Shown in pieces: positions 16,547-24,110 of a stretch of DNA of 64,000 nt. Under the pieces are notes generated by a model, which made no database searches, was not told where the DNA came from, and saw only the letters and a program-made list of their open reading frames with translations. Numbering within the stretch: the first letter of the stretch is position 1; every line of letters begins with the position of its first letter. Made by a program: the position numbers and the translations under genes. Origin of the DNA: Occallatibacter savannae (GTDB taxonomy: Bacteria > Acidobacteriota > Terriglobia > Terriglobales > Acidobacteriaceae). The stretch covers positions 558,001-622,000 of the forward strand of contig NZ_QFFY01000003.1 of NCBI RefSeq assembly GCF_003131205.1, given 5' to 3'.

Positions 16547-18769
16547 ATGATTCTGCGCGTCGCTGTCGCGGTTGTGGCGGTCTGTTGTGTTGTGATTCCG
16601 AATGCTGTGGAGGCGCAGAGTGTGAACCCCGCCCAAGCAGAGCTTGAACGGGGCGCCCAGCTTGGACGGGGCACCCAGCTTGAACGGGGAACCCAGATTG
16701 CACGGGACACCCAGACGGCGGGGGCGAAGAGTTCCGTGTTCGGGTATCGGGATTTCAGCCAAGAGGCGGGGATCGAGCAGAAGTTTCTGGCGGTGCCGAG
16801 CGCGAAGCTGGCGGGTGAGGAGTTGAAGACGCTGACGGCGGAGCCGCATATGGCGGCGACTCCCGAGGACAAGAAGACGGCGGATTATGTTGCGCAGAAG
16901 TTCAAGGCGGCGGGGCTGGAAACTGAGATTGTGCCGTATAAGGTTCTGCTGAACCAGCCGAAGGTCGTAAAGGTGGAGGCGTTCGATGCCGCCGGCAAGC
17001 AGTTGATGTCGGGCCCAACCAGGGAGCGTGTGCAGGGCGATCCGTTCGATGACAATCCGCGGGTGGTGATGCCGTTCAACGGGTCGTCGGGTTCGGGCGA
17101 TGTGACGGGCGAGGTTGTGTACGCGAACTACGGGCGGCTGGAGGACTTTGACGAGCTCGAGAAACAGCACATCGACCTGCACGGGAAGATTGTCATCGTG
17201 CGCTATGGCGCGAACTTCCGCGGGGTGAAGGTGTATATCGCGGAGAAGCGCGGGGCTGCGGGAGTGCTGATCTACAGCGATCCGCAGGATGATGGGTTCT
17301 TCAAGGGCGACCCTTATCCGATGGGGCCCTGGAGGCCGGAGAGCGGTGTGCAGCGCGGGTCGGTGCAGTACTTGTTCAAGTATCCGGGCGATCCGGAGAC
17401 GCCGGGGGTGGCGTCGACGGCGGATCTGCCGGATTCGGCGCGGGTGAATCCCGAGGGGAACCAGCCGCACATCATCTCGATTCCGCTGAGCTATGAGGAT
17501 GCGGCTCCGATATTGAAGGCCATGAAGGGGCCGAGCGTGCCGCAGGGCTGGCAAGGGTCACTTCCCTTCCGTTATCACCTGGGGCCGGGTGGGGTGAAGG
17601 TGCACCTTGCGTCGCAGCAGGACTACCAGCGGCGGACGATCTGGGATGTGGTGGGCAAGATCAAGGGCACCGAGGATCCGGATAACTGGGTGGTGGTTGG
17701 GAACCATCGCGACGCGTGGGTGTATGGCGCGGTGGATCCGAATAGCGGGACGGCGGCGTTGCTGGAGGCGGTGCATGGGGTTGGGGCGCTGATTCACGAG
17801 GGATGGAAGCCAAAGAGAACGATCATCTTCGGAAGCTGGGACGCCGAAGAAGAGGGCCTGATCGGGTCGACGGAGTGGGTGGAGCAGCACGCGGATCAGT
17901 TGAAGAATGCGGTGGCGTATTTCAATACAGACGTGGCGGTGAGCGGGCCGGATTTTGGCGCGTCGGCGGTGCCGTCGCTGAAGAACTTCATGCGCGAGGT
18001 AACGAAGGCGGTTCCGAGCCCGATGGGCGATACCGTCTACCAGGAGTGGCGCGCGAACCGGCATGGGTCGAATGAGCACCGGGCGAGCAATGCTCCGCCG
18101 CAGCCCGGGGATGAGGTGCACGTGAGCGACCTGGGGTCGGGGTCGGACTTTACGCCGTTTCTGCAGCATGTAGGAGTGCCTTCGACGGATGTGGGGTCGG
18201 GCGGGCCGTACGGGGTGTACCATTCTGTGTTTGATAACTATGCGTGGTTCACGCTAAATGCCGATCCTCACTTTGTGTATCTGCAGCAGATGGCGCGGGT
18301 GCTGGGGGTTGAGACGCTGCGGATGGCAGATACGGACGTGCTGCCGTATGACTACGAGGCTTATGCGCATGAGGTGAAGGCGTATATCGAGTCGGCGAAA
18401 CGGAAGGCGGAGGACGCTAAGTTGACCGGGTTGGATTTTGGCCCCGCGCTGGCGGCGGATGCGAAGTTTGTGGCGGCGGCGGAGCATGGGCACAAGCTGC
18501 AGGCGAACGCGACGGGAGATGTGGCTCGGTTGAATTCGACTCTAAGGGCGACGGAGACGGCGCTGGTGTCTCAGGCGGGACTGCCGAACCGGCCCTGGTA
18601 TAAGCACACGATCTACGCTCCGGGGGAATATACGGGCTATGCGGCGGTTGTTATCCCGGGGGTGAACGAGGCGATCGAGGCGAAGGACGCCAGGACGGCT
18701 GCGGCACAGCTGGGAGTGCTGACGGAATGTCTGAACCGGGCCGCGCAAACGCTTGAATCTGCTCACTGA
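16547..18769 (+). CDS. M28 family peptidase, glutamate carboxypeptidase II (PSMA)-like
   Basis: Exported di-zinc peptidase of 740 residues. Order: signal peptide (about 1-25, ending in VEAQ), a low-complexity segment made of four 6-residue repeats (LERGAQ, LGRGTQ, LERGTQ, IARDTQ, about residues 33-56), a PA domain (about 150-290), the M28 catalytic core and a transferrin-receptor-like dimerisation domain at the C-terminus. Zinc and catalytic residues are visible: HRDAWVYGAVDPNSG (His, Asp), DAEEEGLIGS (catalytic Glu and ligand Glu), FNTDVA (Asp) and YHSVFD (His). It should release C-terminal acidic residues from peptides in the periplasm. The start at 16547 is preferred over the longer frame because it begins the signal peptide. 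Confidence 0.93.
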   Translation: MILRVAVAVVAVCCVVIPNAVEAQSVNPAQAELERGAQLGRGTQLERGTQIARDTQTAGAKSSVFGYRDFSQEAGIEQKFLAVPSAKLAGEELKTLTAEPHMAATPEDKKTADYVAQKFKAAGLETEIVPYKVLLNQPKVVKVEAFDAAGKQLMSGPTRERVQGDPFDDNPRVVMPFNGSSGSGDVTGEVVYANYGRLEDFDELEKQHIDLHGKIVIVRYGANFRGVKVYIAEKRGAAGVLIYSDPQDDGFFKGDPYPMGPWRPESGVQRGSVQYLFKYPGDPETPGVASTADLPDSARVNPEGNQPHIISIPLSYEDAAPILKAMKGPSVPQGWQGSLPFRYHLGPGGVKVHLASQQDYQRRTIWDVVGKIKGTEDPDNWVVVGNHRDAWVYGAVDPNSGTAALLEAVHGVGALIHEGWKPKRTIIFGSWDAEEEGLIGSTEWVEQHADQLKNAVAYFNTDVAVSGPDFGASAVPSLKNFMREVTKAVPSPMGDTVYQEWRANRHGSNEHRASNAPPQPGDEVHVSDLGSGSDFTPFLQHVGVPSTDVGSGGPYGVYHSVFDNYAWFTLNADPHFVYLQQMARVLGVETLRMADTDVLPYDYEAYAHEVKAYIESAKRKAEDAKLTGLDFGPALAADAKFVAAAEHGHKLQANATGDVARLNSTLRATETALVSQAGLPNRPWYKHTIYAPGEYTGYAAVVIPGVNEAIEAKDARTAAAQLGVLTECLNRAAQTLESAH
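16643..16714 (+). repeat. Four 18-bp tandem repeats inside the M28 peptidase gene
   Basis: Four contiguous 18-bp units of the form CTTGAACGGGGCNCCCAG (16643-16660, 16661-16678, 16679-16696, 16697-16714), diverging at a few positions. The unit core GGGGCACCCAG is the same as the right arm of the intergenic hairpin family. The length is a multiple of three, so each unit adds six residues between signal peptide and mature domain. Confidence 0.9.
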
Positions 18770-18905
18770 GAGAGCGGGCTGAGCGTCTTACAAAGTGGGG
18801 CGAAAAGCGGGCGTCAAAATGTGATTCAGATCACGGATGTTGGGCCTCAGGGGCTCAGGACCATTGATTTGTCTCATGGGCGCTCGTATCGTTAAGGCTA
18901 GCGAT

Positions 18906-19448
18906 ATGAAGAAGTCTTCCAATTCGGTGCGGATCGGGCTGGCGGTGACGGTCATTTTGGGGACGATCGGCTGGCTCGCGTTTACGTCGTACGGCGCGAA
19001 CAAGAGCTACTACGTGACGGTGCCGGAGCTCGTGAAGATGGGCGACAAGGCATACACGAGCAATTTGCGCGTGGAAGGCTTTGTGGAACCGGGGTCGATT
19101 CAGACCGAGGGGCCGCATGTCACGTTCGTTCTGAACGAGTTTGAAAGCCACAACGCGAGTGCGCCGAAGGGGCGGAAGCTGACGGTGGTTTACAAGGGAC
19201 AGGAGCCGCCGCCGGACACCTTCAAAGATGATGCGCAGGCGCTGGCGATGGGGACGATCGGGCGGGATGGAGTCTTCCACGCAACGGCGCTGCAGGCAAA
19301 GTGCGCCAGCAAGTATGCGCCGGCTCAGCCGGGTGGCAAGCCAGGAATGACGCCGGAGAAGCAGGCGAAGCCGGCTGCAGGGAATTCGCAGGCGAGCGTT
19401 GCGCCGGCCGAGGCTGCCGGCAAGGAGACGGCTGGGGCAGCCAATTAA
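18906..19448 (+). CDS. ccmE: Cytochrome c maturation protein CcmE, cysteine variant
   Basis: Membrane-anchored periplasmic heme chaperone of cytochrome c maturation system I, 180 residues. A single N-terminal helix (about residues 8-28) is followed by the OB-fold heme-carrier domain and a Pro/Ala/Lys-rich tail. In classical CcmE heme is bound covalently by the histidine of an HxxxY motif. Here the equivalent segment reads LQAKCASKYAP (about residues 131-141), so a cysteine replaces that histidine and the tyrosine is kept, as reported for the Desulfovibrio-type CcmE. The start is ATG 18906; the open frame begins earlier but lacks a start that fits the anchor. It ends 3 bp before ccmA, making it the first gene of the ccm operon. 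Confidence 0.9.
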   Translation: MKKSSNSVRIGLAVTVILGTIGWLAFTSYGANKSYYVTVPELVKMGDKAYTSNLRVEGFVEPGSIQTEGPHVTFVLNEFESHNASAPKGRKLTVVYKGQEPPPDTFKDDAQALAMGTIGRDGVFHATALQAKCASKYAPAQPGGKPGMTPEKQAKPAAGNSQASVAPAEAAGKETAGAAN

Positions 19449-19451
19449 CGA

Positions 19452-20135
19452 ATGACCGCGCAAGGTACGGAGGCCGACCGTTCTACCATTTGCGCCCGGG
19501 TCGAAAATGTTTCCAAGCTATTTGGGTCGTTTGCTGCGCTGAGGCAGGTGTCTGTCGATCTGGAGCGCGGGAAGTGCTACGTCCTGATCGGGGAAAACGG
19601 CGCGGGCAAGTCGACGCTGCTGCGGGTTCTGGCTGGGTTATTGCGGCCGACGAGCGGCAAGGTGACGGTGTTCGGCGAGGGCGAGCCGCACGATGTGCGG
19701 GACCGTATCGGGTACATGAGCCATGCGCCGATGCTGTATGACGAGTTCACCGGGCAGGAGAATCTCCGATATTTTGCGAGTCTCTATCCGGGGCAGAAGT
19801 GCCTGGAGCCTGCGGAGGCGCTGCGGCAGGTTGGGCTTGATCCGAATTTGAGCCGGCCGTTGGGGCAGTATTCGCAGGGGATGCGGCAGAGGACTTCCCT
19901 GGCCCGCGTGCTGATGCCGGTGCCGGAACTGCTGCTGCTGGATGAGCCATTCTCGAACATGGACATCGAGTCGACGCGGCAGATGGTGGAGCTGCTGGCA
20001 GGGTTTCGGCACTCGAGCCGGACGATTGTAATTACGACGCATCAGCGGGAACATGCGGCTCCGATCGCTGACTGGGTGCTGCGTCTGAAGGGCGGGCGCG
20101 TGGCGGAATGCGTGCCGGGGAGCCCAACGCTATGA
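19452..20135 (+). CDS. ccmA: Heme exporter ATP-binding protein CcmA
   Basis: ABC ATPase of the CcmABCD complex that releases holo-CcmE from CcmC, 227 residues. Walker A is GENGAGKST (about residues 44-52), the signature is YSQGMRQR, Walker B is LLLLDEPF and the switch histidine is in ITTHQ. It follows ccmE by 3 bp, and its stop codon overlaps the start of ybaK in an ATGA junction at 20132-20135, implying translational coupling. Confidence 0.95.
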   Translation: MTAQGTEADRSTICARVENVSKLFGSFAALRQVSVDLERGKCYVLIGENGAGKSTLLRVLAGLLRPTSGKVTVFGEGEPHDVRDRIGYMSHAPMLYDEFTGQENLRYFASLYPGQKCLEPAEALRQVGLDPNLSRPLGQYSQGMRQRTSLARVLMPVPELLLLDEPFSNMDIESTRQMVELLAGFRHSSRTIVITTHQREHAAPIADWVLRLKGGRVAECVPGSPTL

Positions 20136-20647
20136 AGACGAATGGCGCGCGGTTTCTGGAGTCGCTGGGGATTGCGTTCGAGCTGCGGGAGTATGAGGTC
20201 GATCCCGAGGACTTGTCGGCAATCTCGGTGGCGAAGAAGGTAGGGATGCCGCCGGAGCAGGTGTTCAAGACTCTGCTGACCACCGGCGGGCCGGGAACGT
20301 TTGTGTTTGCGGTGATCCCGGGGGATGCGGAGCTCGATTTCAAGAAACTGGCGCGGACGGCGGGATTGCGCAAGGCGGAGATGGTTCCGCTGAAAGAAGT
20401 GCAGCCGCTGACGGGGTACGTTCGCGGGGGCGTGACGGTATTTGGCGCGAAGAAGGCTTACCCGGTGTACGTGGATGAGACGGTGATTTTGTTCGACCAG
20501 ATCAGCGTATCGGCGGGGACGCGCGGGACGCAGCTGATTCTGAAGCCGGAGGATTATCTCAAGGCTGCAGAGGCGCTCGATGTTCCGGTGGGGACGGCGG
20601 ATCTGACGAAGGACGGCGCGCGGTTGACGGAGGGAGAGCAGGGATGA
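20132..20647 (+). CDS. ybaK: Cys-tRNA(Pro)/Cys-tRNA(Cys) deacylase YbaK/EbsC
   Basis: Cytoplasmic trans-editing enzyme that hydrolyses mischarged Cys-tRNA(Pro), 171 residues, normal family length. Recognisable segments are ELREYEVDP, VFKTLLTTGG, FVFAVIPGDAELDFKKLAR and YPVYVDETV. The frame opens at 20108, but ATG 20132 overlaps the ccmA stop by ATGA and gives the usual N-terminus MKTNGARFLES. Its own stop overlaps the ccmB start by another ATGA (20644-20647). A tRNA editing gene wedged between two ABC subunits with coupling at both ends is unusual, and no functional link is established. Confidence 0.93.
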   Translation: MKTNGARFLESLGIAFELREYEVDPEDLSAISVAKKVGMPPEQVFKTLLTTGGPGTFVFAVIPGDAELDFKKLARTAGLRKAEMVPLKEVQPLTGYVRGGVTVFGAKKAYPVYVDETVILFDQISVSAGTRGTQLILKPEDYLKAAEALDVPVGTADLTKDGARLTEGEQG

Positions 20648-21312
20648 ACTCCGTTTTCTGGACGCATCTGGTCAAGGATCTGCGCATCGAGTGGCGATCG
20701 CTGGATGCGATTGTCTCGATGCTGTTCTTTGCGGGGCTGGTGGTGGTGCTGTTTTCCCTGGCGTTTGATCCGCGGGGCGCGGTTTCGCAGGGAATTGCTG
20801 GCGGGGTGCTATGCGTAGCGACGATGTTTGCTTCGGTGTCGGCGCTGAACCAGGCGTGGGCGCGGGAGATTCGGCACCAGGTAATGGATGCGCAGCGGAT
20901 GACGCCGAGCTCTGGGGCGCAGCTTTACTTCGCGAAGGTGCTGGTGAACTTCATCTTCGTGACGGTTGTGCAGGTGGCGCTGGCTCCGTTCTTTTTCGTC
21001 ATGTACAACCTGCACATCGCGGGGCAGGCGTGGGTGCTGGCGCTGATTCTGCCGCTGGGGACGTGGGCGCTGGTGTGCAACGGCGTGTTCTTTGCGGCGC
21101 TGTCAATCCGGAGCAGGAATCGGGAACTGCTGCTGTCGCTGATTCTGTTTCCGATTTTCATCCCGGCGCTGCTGGGGATGGTGCAGGCGACGACGGCGGT
21201 GCTGACGGGCGACAACGATCCGTGGCTGTGGATCAAGATGCTGACGGGGTACGACATTATTTTCACGACGGTGAGTTTGTTGCTGTTTGATGTGGTGTTC
21301 CATGCGGAGTGA
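20644..21312 (+). CDS. ccmB: Heme exporter permease CcmB
   Basis: Six-helix inner-membrane subunit of the CcmAB ABC complex, 222 residues, family length. It has the typical start LVKDLRIEWRSLDAIVSMLFF and the conserved QAWAREIRHQVMDAQRMTP loop, followed by helices around residues 100-130, 135-160, 165-185 and 200-220. Translationally coupled to ybaK by an ATGA overlap. The ccm operon is interrupted immediately after it by the higBA pair. Confidence 0.93.
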   Translation: MNSVFWTHLVKDLRIEWRSLDAIVSMLFFAGLVVVLFSLAFDPRGAVSQGIAGGVLCVATMFASVSALNQAWAREIRHQVMDAQRMTPSSGAQLYFAKVLVNFIFVTVVQVALAPFFFVMYNLHIAGQAWVLALILPLGTWALVCNGVFFAALSIRSRNRELLLSLILFPIFIPALLGMVQATTAVLTGDNDPWLWIKMLTGYDIIFTTVSLLLFDVVFHAE

Positions 21313-21318
21313 TAACGG

Positions 21319-21347
21319 TTGACGTTAATAACGTTTATCGTTAATAA
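21319..21347 (+). promoter_or_regulatory. Candidate higBA promoter/operator
   Basis: AT-rich 38-bp gap in a GC-rich genome. TTGACG (21319-21324) and TAATAA (21342-21347) are 17 bp apart. CGTTAATAA occurs twice as a direct repeat 16 bp apart (21323-21331 and 21339-21347), which would suit autorepression by HigA. The -10 box touches the higB ATG at 21350, so a transcript from it would be leaderless or this is not the -10 box. Confidence 0.4.
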
Positions 21348-21349
21348 TA

Positions 21350-21631
21350 ATGATCAAGAGCTTCAGCGATCGAGATACACAGGAATTGTGGGAGACAGGC
21401 AAAAGTCGTCGGATTCCGGCAACTATTCGGATTACGGCACTCAAGAAGCTCGCGATTCTGAACTGGGCAACGGATCTGAACGATTTGGCCGTTCCAGCAG
21501 GCAATCGGCTCGAAGCACTGCAGGCTGATCGTAAGGGGCAGCACAGTATCCGGATCAATGATCGCTATCGGTTGTGCTTTGTCTGGCGGAACGGTGATGC
21601 GTTCGACGTTGAGATCGTCGATTACCACTAG
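21350..21631 (+). CDS. higB: HigB-type toxin (type II toxin-antitoxin, RelE superfamily)
   Basis: A 93-residue ribosome-dependent mRNA endonuclease toxin of the HigB/RelE fold. Family signs are the N-terminal MIKSFSDRDTQELWETGKS, RITALKKLAILNWATDLNDL, and the C-terminal core HSIRINDRYRLCFVWRNGDAFDVEIVDYH. The toxin-first order (toxin then HTH antitoxin 8 bp later) is diagnostic of higBA. It lies between ccmB and ccmC on the same strand, suggesting insertion of a TA module into the ccm operon. Confidence 0.92.
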   Translation: MIKSFSDRDTQELWETGKSRRIPATIRITALKKLAILNWATDLNDLAVPAGNRLEALQADRKGQHSIRINDRYRLCFVWRNGDAFDVEIVDYH

Positions 21632-21639
21632 GAGGCGAG

Positions 21640-21939
21640 ATGGATAAGATCCCCTATGCATTCTCGATACATCCCGGAGAAATTCTTCAGACCGAGTTCA
21701 TGGAGCCGCTGGGGCTTACGGCTTACCGGCTGGCTAAGGATCTGCATATATCGATTCCGCGGGTGAATGATCTCGTACGCGGGAAGCGTGGGATAACCGC
21801 CGATACGGCACTTCGTCTGAGCAGATATTTCGGCAATTCCGCTCAGTTCTGGATTGGGCTGCAGAGCGGACACGATCTCTGGGTCGCCTCCAAGTCCAAG
21901 GCGTGGAACAAAGTAAAACCGCGTGAGAAAGCGGCGTGA
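21640..21939 (+). CDS. higA: HigA-type antitoxin (XRE HTH)
   Basis: A 99-residue antitoxin that neutralises HigB and represses the pair through its Cro/CI-type helix-turn-helix. HPGEILQTEFMEPLGLTAYRLA and ISIPRVNDLVRGKRGITADTALRLSRYFG (about residues 12-67) are the family hallmark, followed by AQFWIGLQSGHDL. GAGG precedes the ATG within the 8-bp gap after higB. A small hairpin TCCATC-CTAA-GATGGA sits 30 bp downstream (21970-21985). Confidence 0.93.
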   Translation: MDKIPYAFSIHPGEILQTEFMEPLGLTAYRLAKDLHISIPRVNDLVRGKRGITADTALRLSRYFGNSAQFWIGLQSGHDLWVASKSKAWNKVKPREKAA

Positions 21940-22037
21940 TCTATGATGCTTCGATTTGCGGAAGTCCGGTCCATCCTAAGATGGAGACTCACGATTTGTC
22001 GGGAGCGTAGACTGAAGAGACCCGCACAGGAATTGCT

Positions 22038-22748
22038 ATGAAGAAGGCTGCATTTACACTCTTCCCCGTCATCACGATTCTGCTGATGATCTGGGGGTTC
22101 TACCAGGCGATCTATGTGGCGCCGGATGATGCGCTGCAGGGATATGTGTTTCGGATCATCTACTACCACGTGCCTTCGGCATCGGTGGCGTTCTGCTTTT
22201 TTGCGGTGAGTCTGCTGGGGTCGATCGGGTACCTGGCGTTTCGGCGGAGCAATCCTGACAGGGCGCAAATTGCGGACGCGTGGGCCCTGGCGGGGGCTGA
22301 GGTGGGCGTCATCTTCTGCACGGTGGTGCTGACGACCGGGCCGCTCTGGGGCCGGCGTGCATGGGGTATCTGGTGGACGTGGGATGCCCGGCTGACGACG
22401 ACGCTGGTGCTGTGGCTGATCTATATGAGCTATTTGCTGCTGCGGCGATTCGCGGCGGGGCCGCAGATGCAGACGCTGGCGGCGGTGCTGGGGATCTTCG
22501 GTGCCCTTGACGTGCCCATCGTGTACATGTCGAACCGGTGGTGGCGGACGCAGCATCCCGCGCCGGTGTTTGGAGGAGATGAAGGCTCGGGCATGAAGGA
22601 TCCCACGATGGTGCATGCGCTCTTGTGGAACATGCTGGCGTGGTTCTGCTGGGGAGTGCTGGTGCTGCTGCTGAGGTACCGAGTCGAGCGGAAGCATCAG
22701 GAGTATGCAGCGCTCGAGGCGGAAGAGGCACTGGCAAGCGCGGACTGA
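22038..22748 (+). CDS. ccmC: Heme exporter/handling protein CcmC
   Basis: Inner-membrane heme-handling protein of 236 residues that presents heme to CcmE. Six helices with the tryptophan-rich WWD segment WGIWWTWDARLT (about residues 116-127) between them; conserved histidines occur in YYHVPSA (about 43) and in DPTMVHALLW. A GGAAT-type ribosome site precedes ATG 22038. It is separated from ccmB by the higBA module and followed 22 bp later by the ccmD-like gene. No ccmF, ccmG or ccmH is present in the window. Confidence 0.95.
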   Translation: MKKAAFTLFPVITILLMIWGFYQAIYVAPDDALQGYVFRIIYYHVPSASVAFCFFAVSLLGSIGYLAFRRSNPDRAQIADAWALAGAEVGVIFCTVVLTTGPLWGRRAWGIWWTWDARLTTTLVLWLIYMSYLLLRRFAAGPQMQTLAAVLGIFGALDVPIVYMSNRWWRTQHPAPVFGGDEGSGMKDPTMVHALLWNMLAWFCWGVLVLLLRYRVERKHQEYAALEAEEALASAD

Positions 22749-22770
22749 GCGCGTTCAACTAGGAGAGGTT

Positions 22771-22920
22771 ATGGACCAGAGGGATATTCTCGATCATCAG
22801 TTTGTGACCGCGGCGTATATCGTGACGTGGACGATTCAGCTTGCGTATCTGGCGTGGCTGGGGTGGAAGTGGCGGAGCGAGAAGAGGAATGCGGAGCGGA
22901 GATCGCGGGAAACGAGATAG
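22771..22920 (+). CDS. ccmD: CcmD-like small membrane protein
   Basis: A 49-residue protein with one hydrophobic helix (about residues 13-32) and a strongly basic C-terminal tail. This is the size and architecture of CcmD, which retains CcmE in the CcmABC complex. Sequence identity in CcmD is always low, so the assignment rests mainly on position directly after ccmC. AGGAGAGGTT precedes the ATG at 22771. Confidence 0.7.
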   Translation: MDQRDILDHQFVTAAYIVTWTIQLAYLAWLGWKWRSEKRNAERRSRETR

Positions 22921-22947
22921 ACGACGGTAATGCCGCCGGCGTTTTCG

Positions 22948-22996
22948 TTTCCCACCCTAAATCGGTCTGAACGACCGATTTAGAATGGGGCACCCA
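22948..22996 (+). repeat. Variable-stem hairpin element after ccmD
   Basis: Begins TTTCCCACC and ends ATGGGGCACCC. The inner stem CTAAATCGGTC / GACCGATTTAG is an 11-bp perfect match around a 5-nt loop. It may terminate the ccm operon and separates it from the DAHP synthase gene. Confidence 0.8.
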
Positions 22997-23056
22997 GTTG
23001 GTGAGCCAAATCGGACAGTTCTATTGTTGCCGTAAACTTTAGATGAGGATCCAGCG

Positions 23057-24109
23057 ATGCTAGTCGTGATGAAGGCGCAGGCCACGGAAGAACAGATCAA
23101 GGCTGTCTGCGACCATATTGAGTTTCTGGGATACAGGCCACATCCAATGCCGGGTGCGCAACGGACGGCGATCGGAATCACAGGGAATCAGGGCGAGGCG
23201 AACCGCGGCAATCTGGAAGAGATGGCCGGCGTGGCCGAGGTCATCAAGGTTTCAAAGCCATATAAGCTGGCCAGCCGCGACGTGAAGGAAGAGGACACGG
23301 TCATTCGCTTCGCGGGAACGGATGCGACGATTGGCGGCGGGAGTCTGGCGGTGGTTGCCGGTCCGTGTTCGATTGAGAGCCGCGAGCAGGCGTTTGCGAT
23401 TGCGGAGCAGGTGGCGGCGGCGGGTGCGCAGTTCTTCCGTGGCGGCGCCTACAAGCCGCGAACTTCGCCGTATGCATTCCAGGGGCTGGGTGTTGATGCA
23501 CTGAAGATCATGGCGGAGATTCGCGACCGCTTCGGGCTGCGGATCATCACAGAGGCGATCGACAACGAGACGCTGGATCTGGTTGCGGAGTGGGCCGATG
23601 TGGTGCAGATCGGCGCGCGCAACATGCAGAATTTCTCGCTGCTGAAACATGCCGGGCGGCTGCGGATGCCGGTGCTGCTGAAGCGCGGGATGAGCGCGAC
23701 TCTGGATGAGTTTCTGATGGCGGCTGAATACATCATGAGCGAGGGCAACTACGAGGTGATCCTGTGCGAGCGCGGCGTGAGGACGTTTGCCGATCACACG
23801 CGCAATACGCTCGACCTGAGTATTGTGCCGGCGGTTCAGAAGCTGAGTCACTTGCCGATTCTTGTCGATCCAAGTCACGGAACCGGCAAGCGCGACAAGG
23901 TGCTGCCGATGGCGCGCGGCGCCGTTGCGGTGGGCGCGGATGGAGTTCTGGTTGAGGTGCATCACCAGCCGGAGAAGGCACTCTCGGACGGGCCGCAGTC
24001 GATTTATCCGGAGCAGTTTGCGCAAATGGTGAATGAGATCGAACAGATTGCGCCGATTGTGAACAAGAAGCTGCAGCGCGGGATCCGGGTGGAGACCGCG
24101 GCGAAATAG
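23057..24109 (+). CDS. aroF: 3-deoxy-7-phosphoheptulonate synthase (DAHP synthase, type I-beta)
   Basis: First enzyme of the shikimate pathway, condensing phosphoenolpyruvate and erythrose 4-phosphate; 350 residues. An N-terminal ferredoxin-like regulatory domain (about residues 1-70) precedes the TIM-barrel. Active-site segments are AGPCSIES (about 98-105), [18 protein letters not shown] (about 125-142), [32 protein letters not shown] and [14 protein letters not shown]. The N-terminal domain is the type that mediates feedback control by aromatic amino acids in relatives. A single gene without other aro genes nearby. Confidence 0.96.
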   Translation: MLVVMKAQATEEQIKAVCDHIEFLGYRPHPMPGAQRTAIGITGNQGEANRGNLEEMAGVAEVIKVSKPYKLASRDVKEEDTVIRFAGTDATIGGGSLAVVAGPCSIESREQAFAIAEQVAAAGAQFFRGGAYKPRTSPYAFQGLGVDALKIMAEIRDRFGLRIITEAIDNETLDLVAEWADVVQIGARNMQNFSLLKHAGRLRMPVLLKRGMSATLDEFLMAAEYIMSEGNYEVILCERGVRTFADHTRNTLDLSIVPAVQKLSHLPILVDPSHGTGKRDKVLPMARGAVAVGADGVLVEVHHQPEKALSDGPQSIYPEQFAQMVNEIEQIAPIVNKKLQRGIRVETAAK

Positions 24110-24110
24110 G

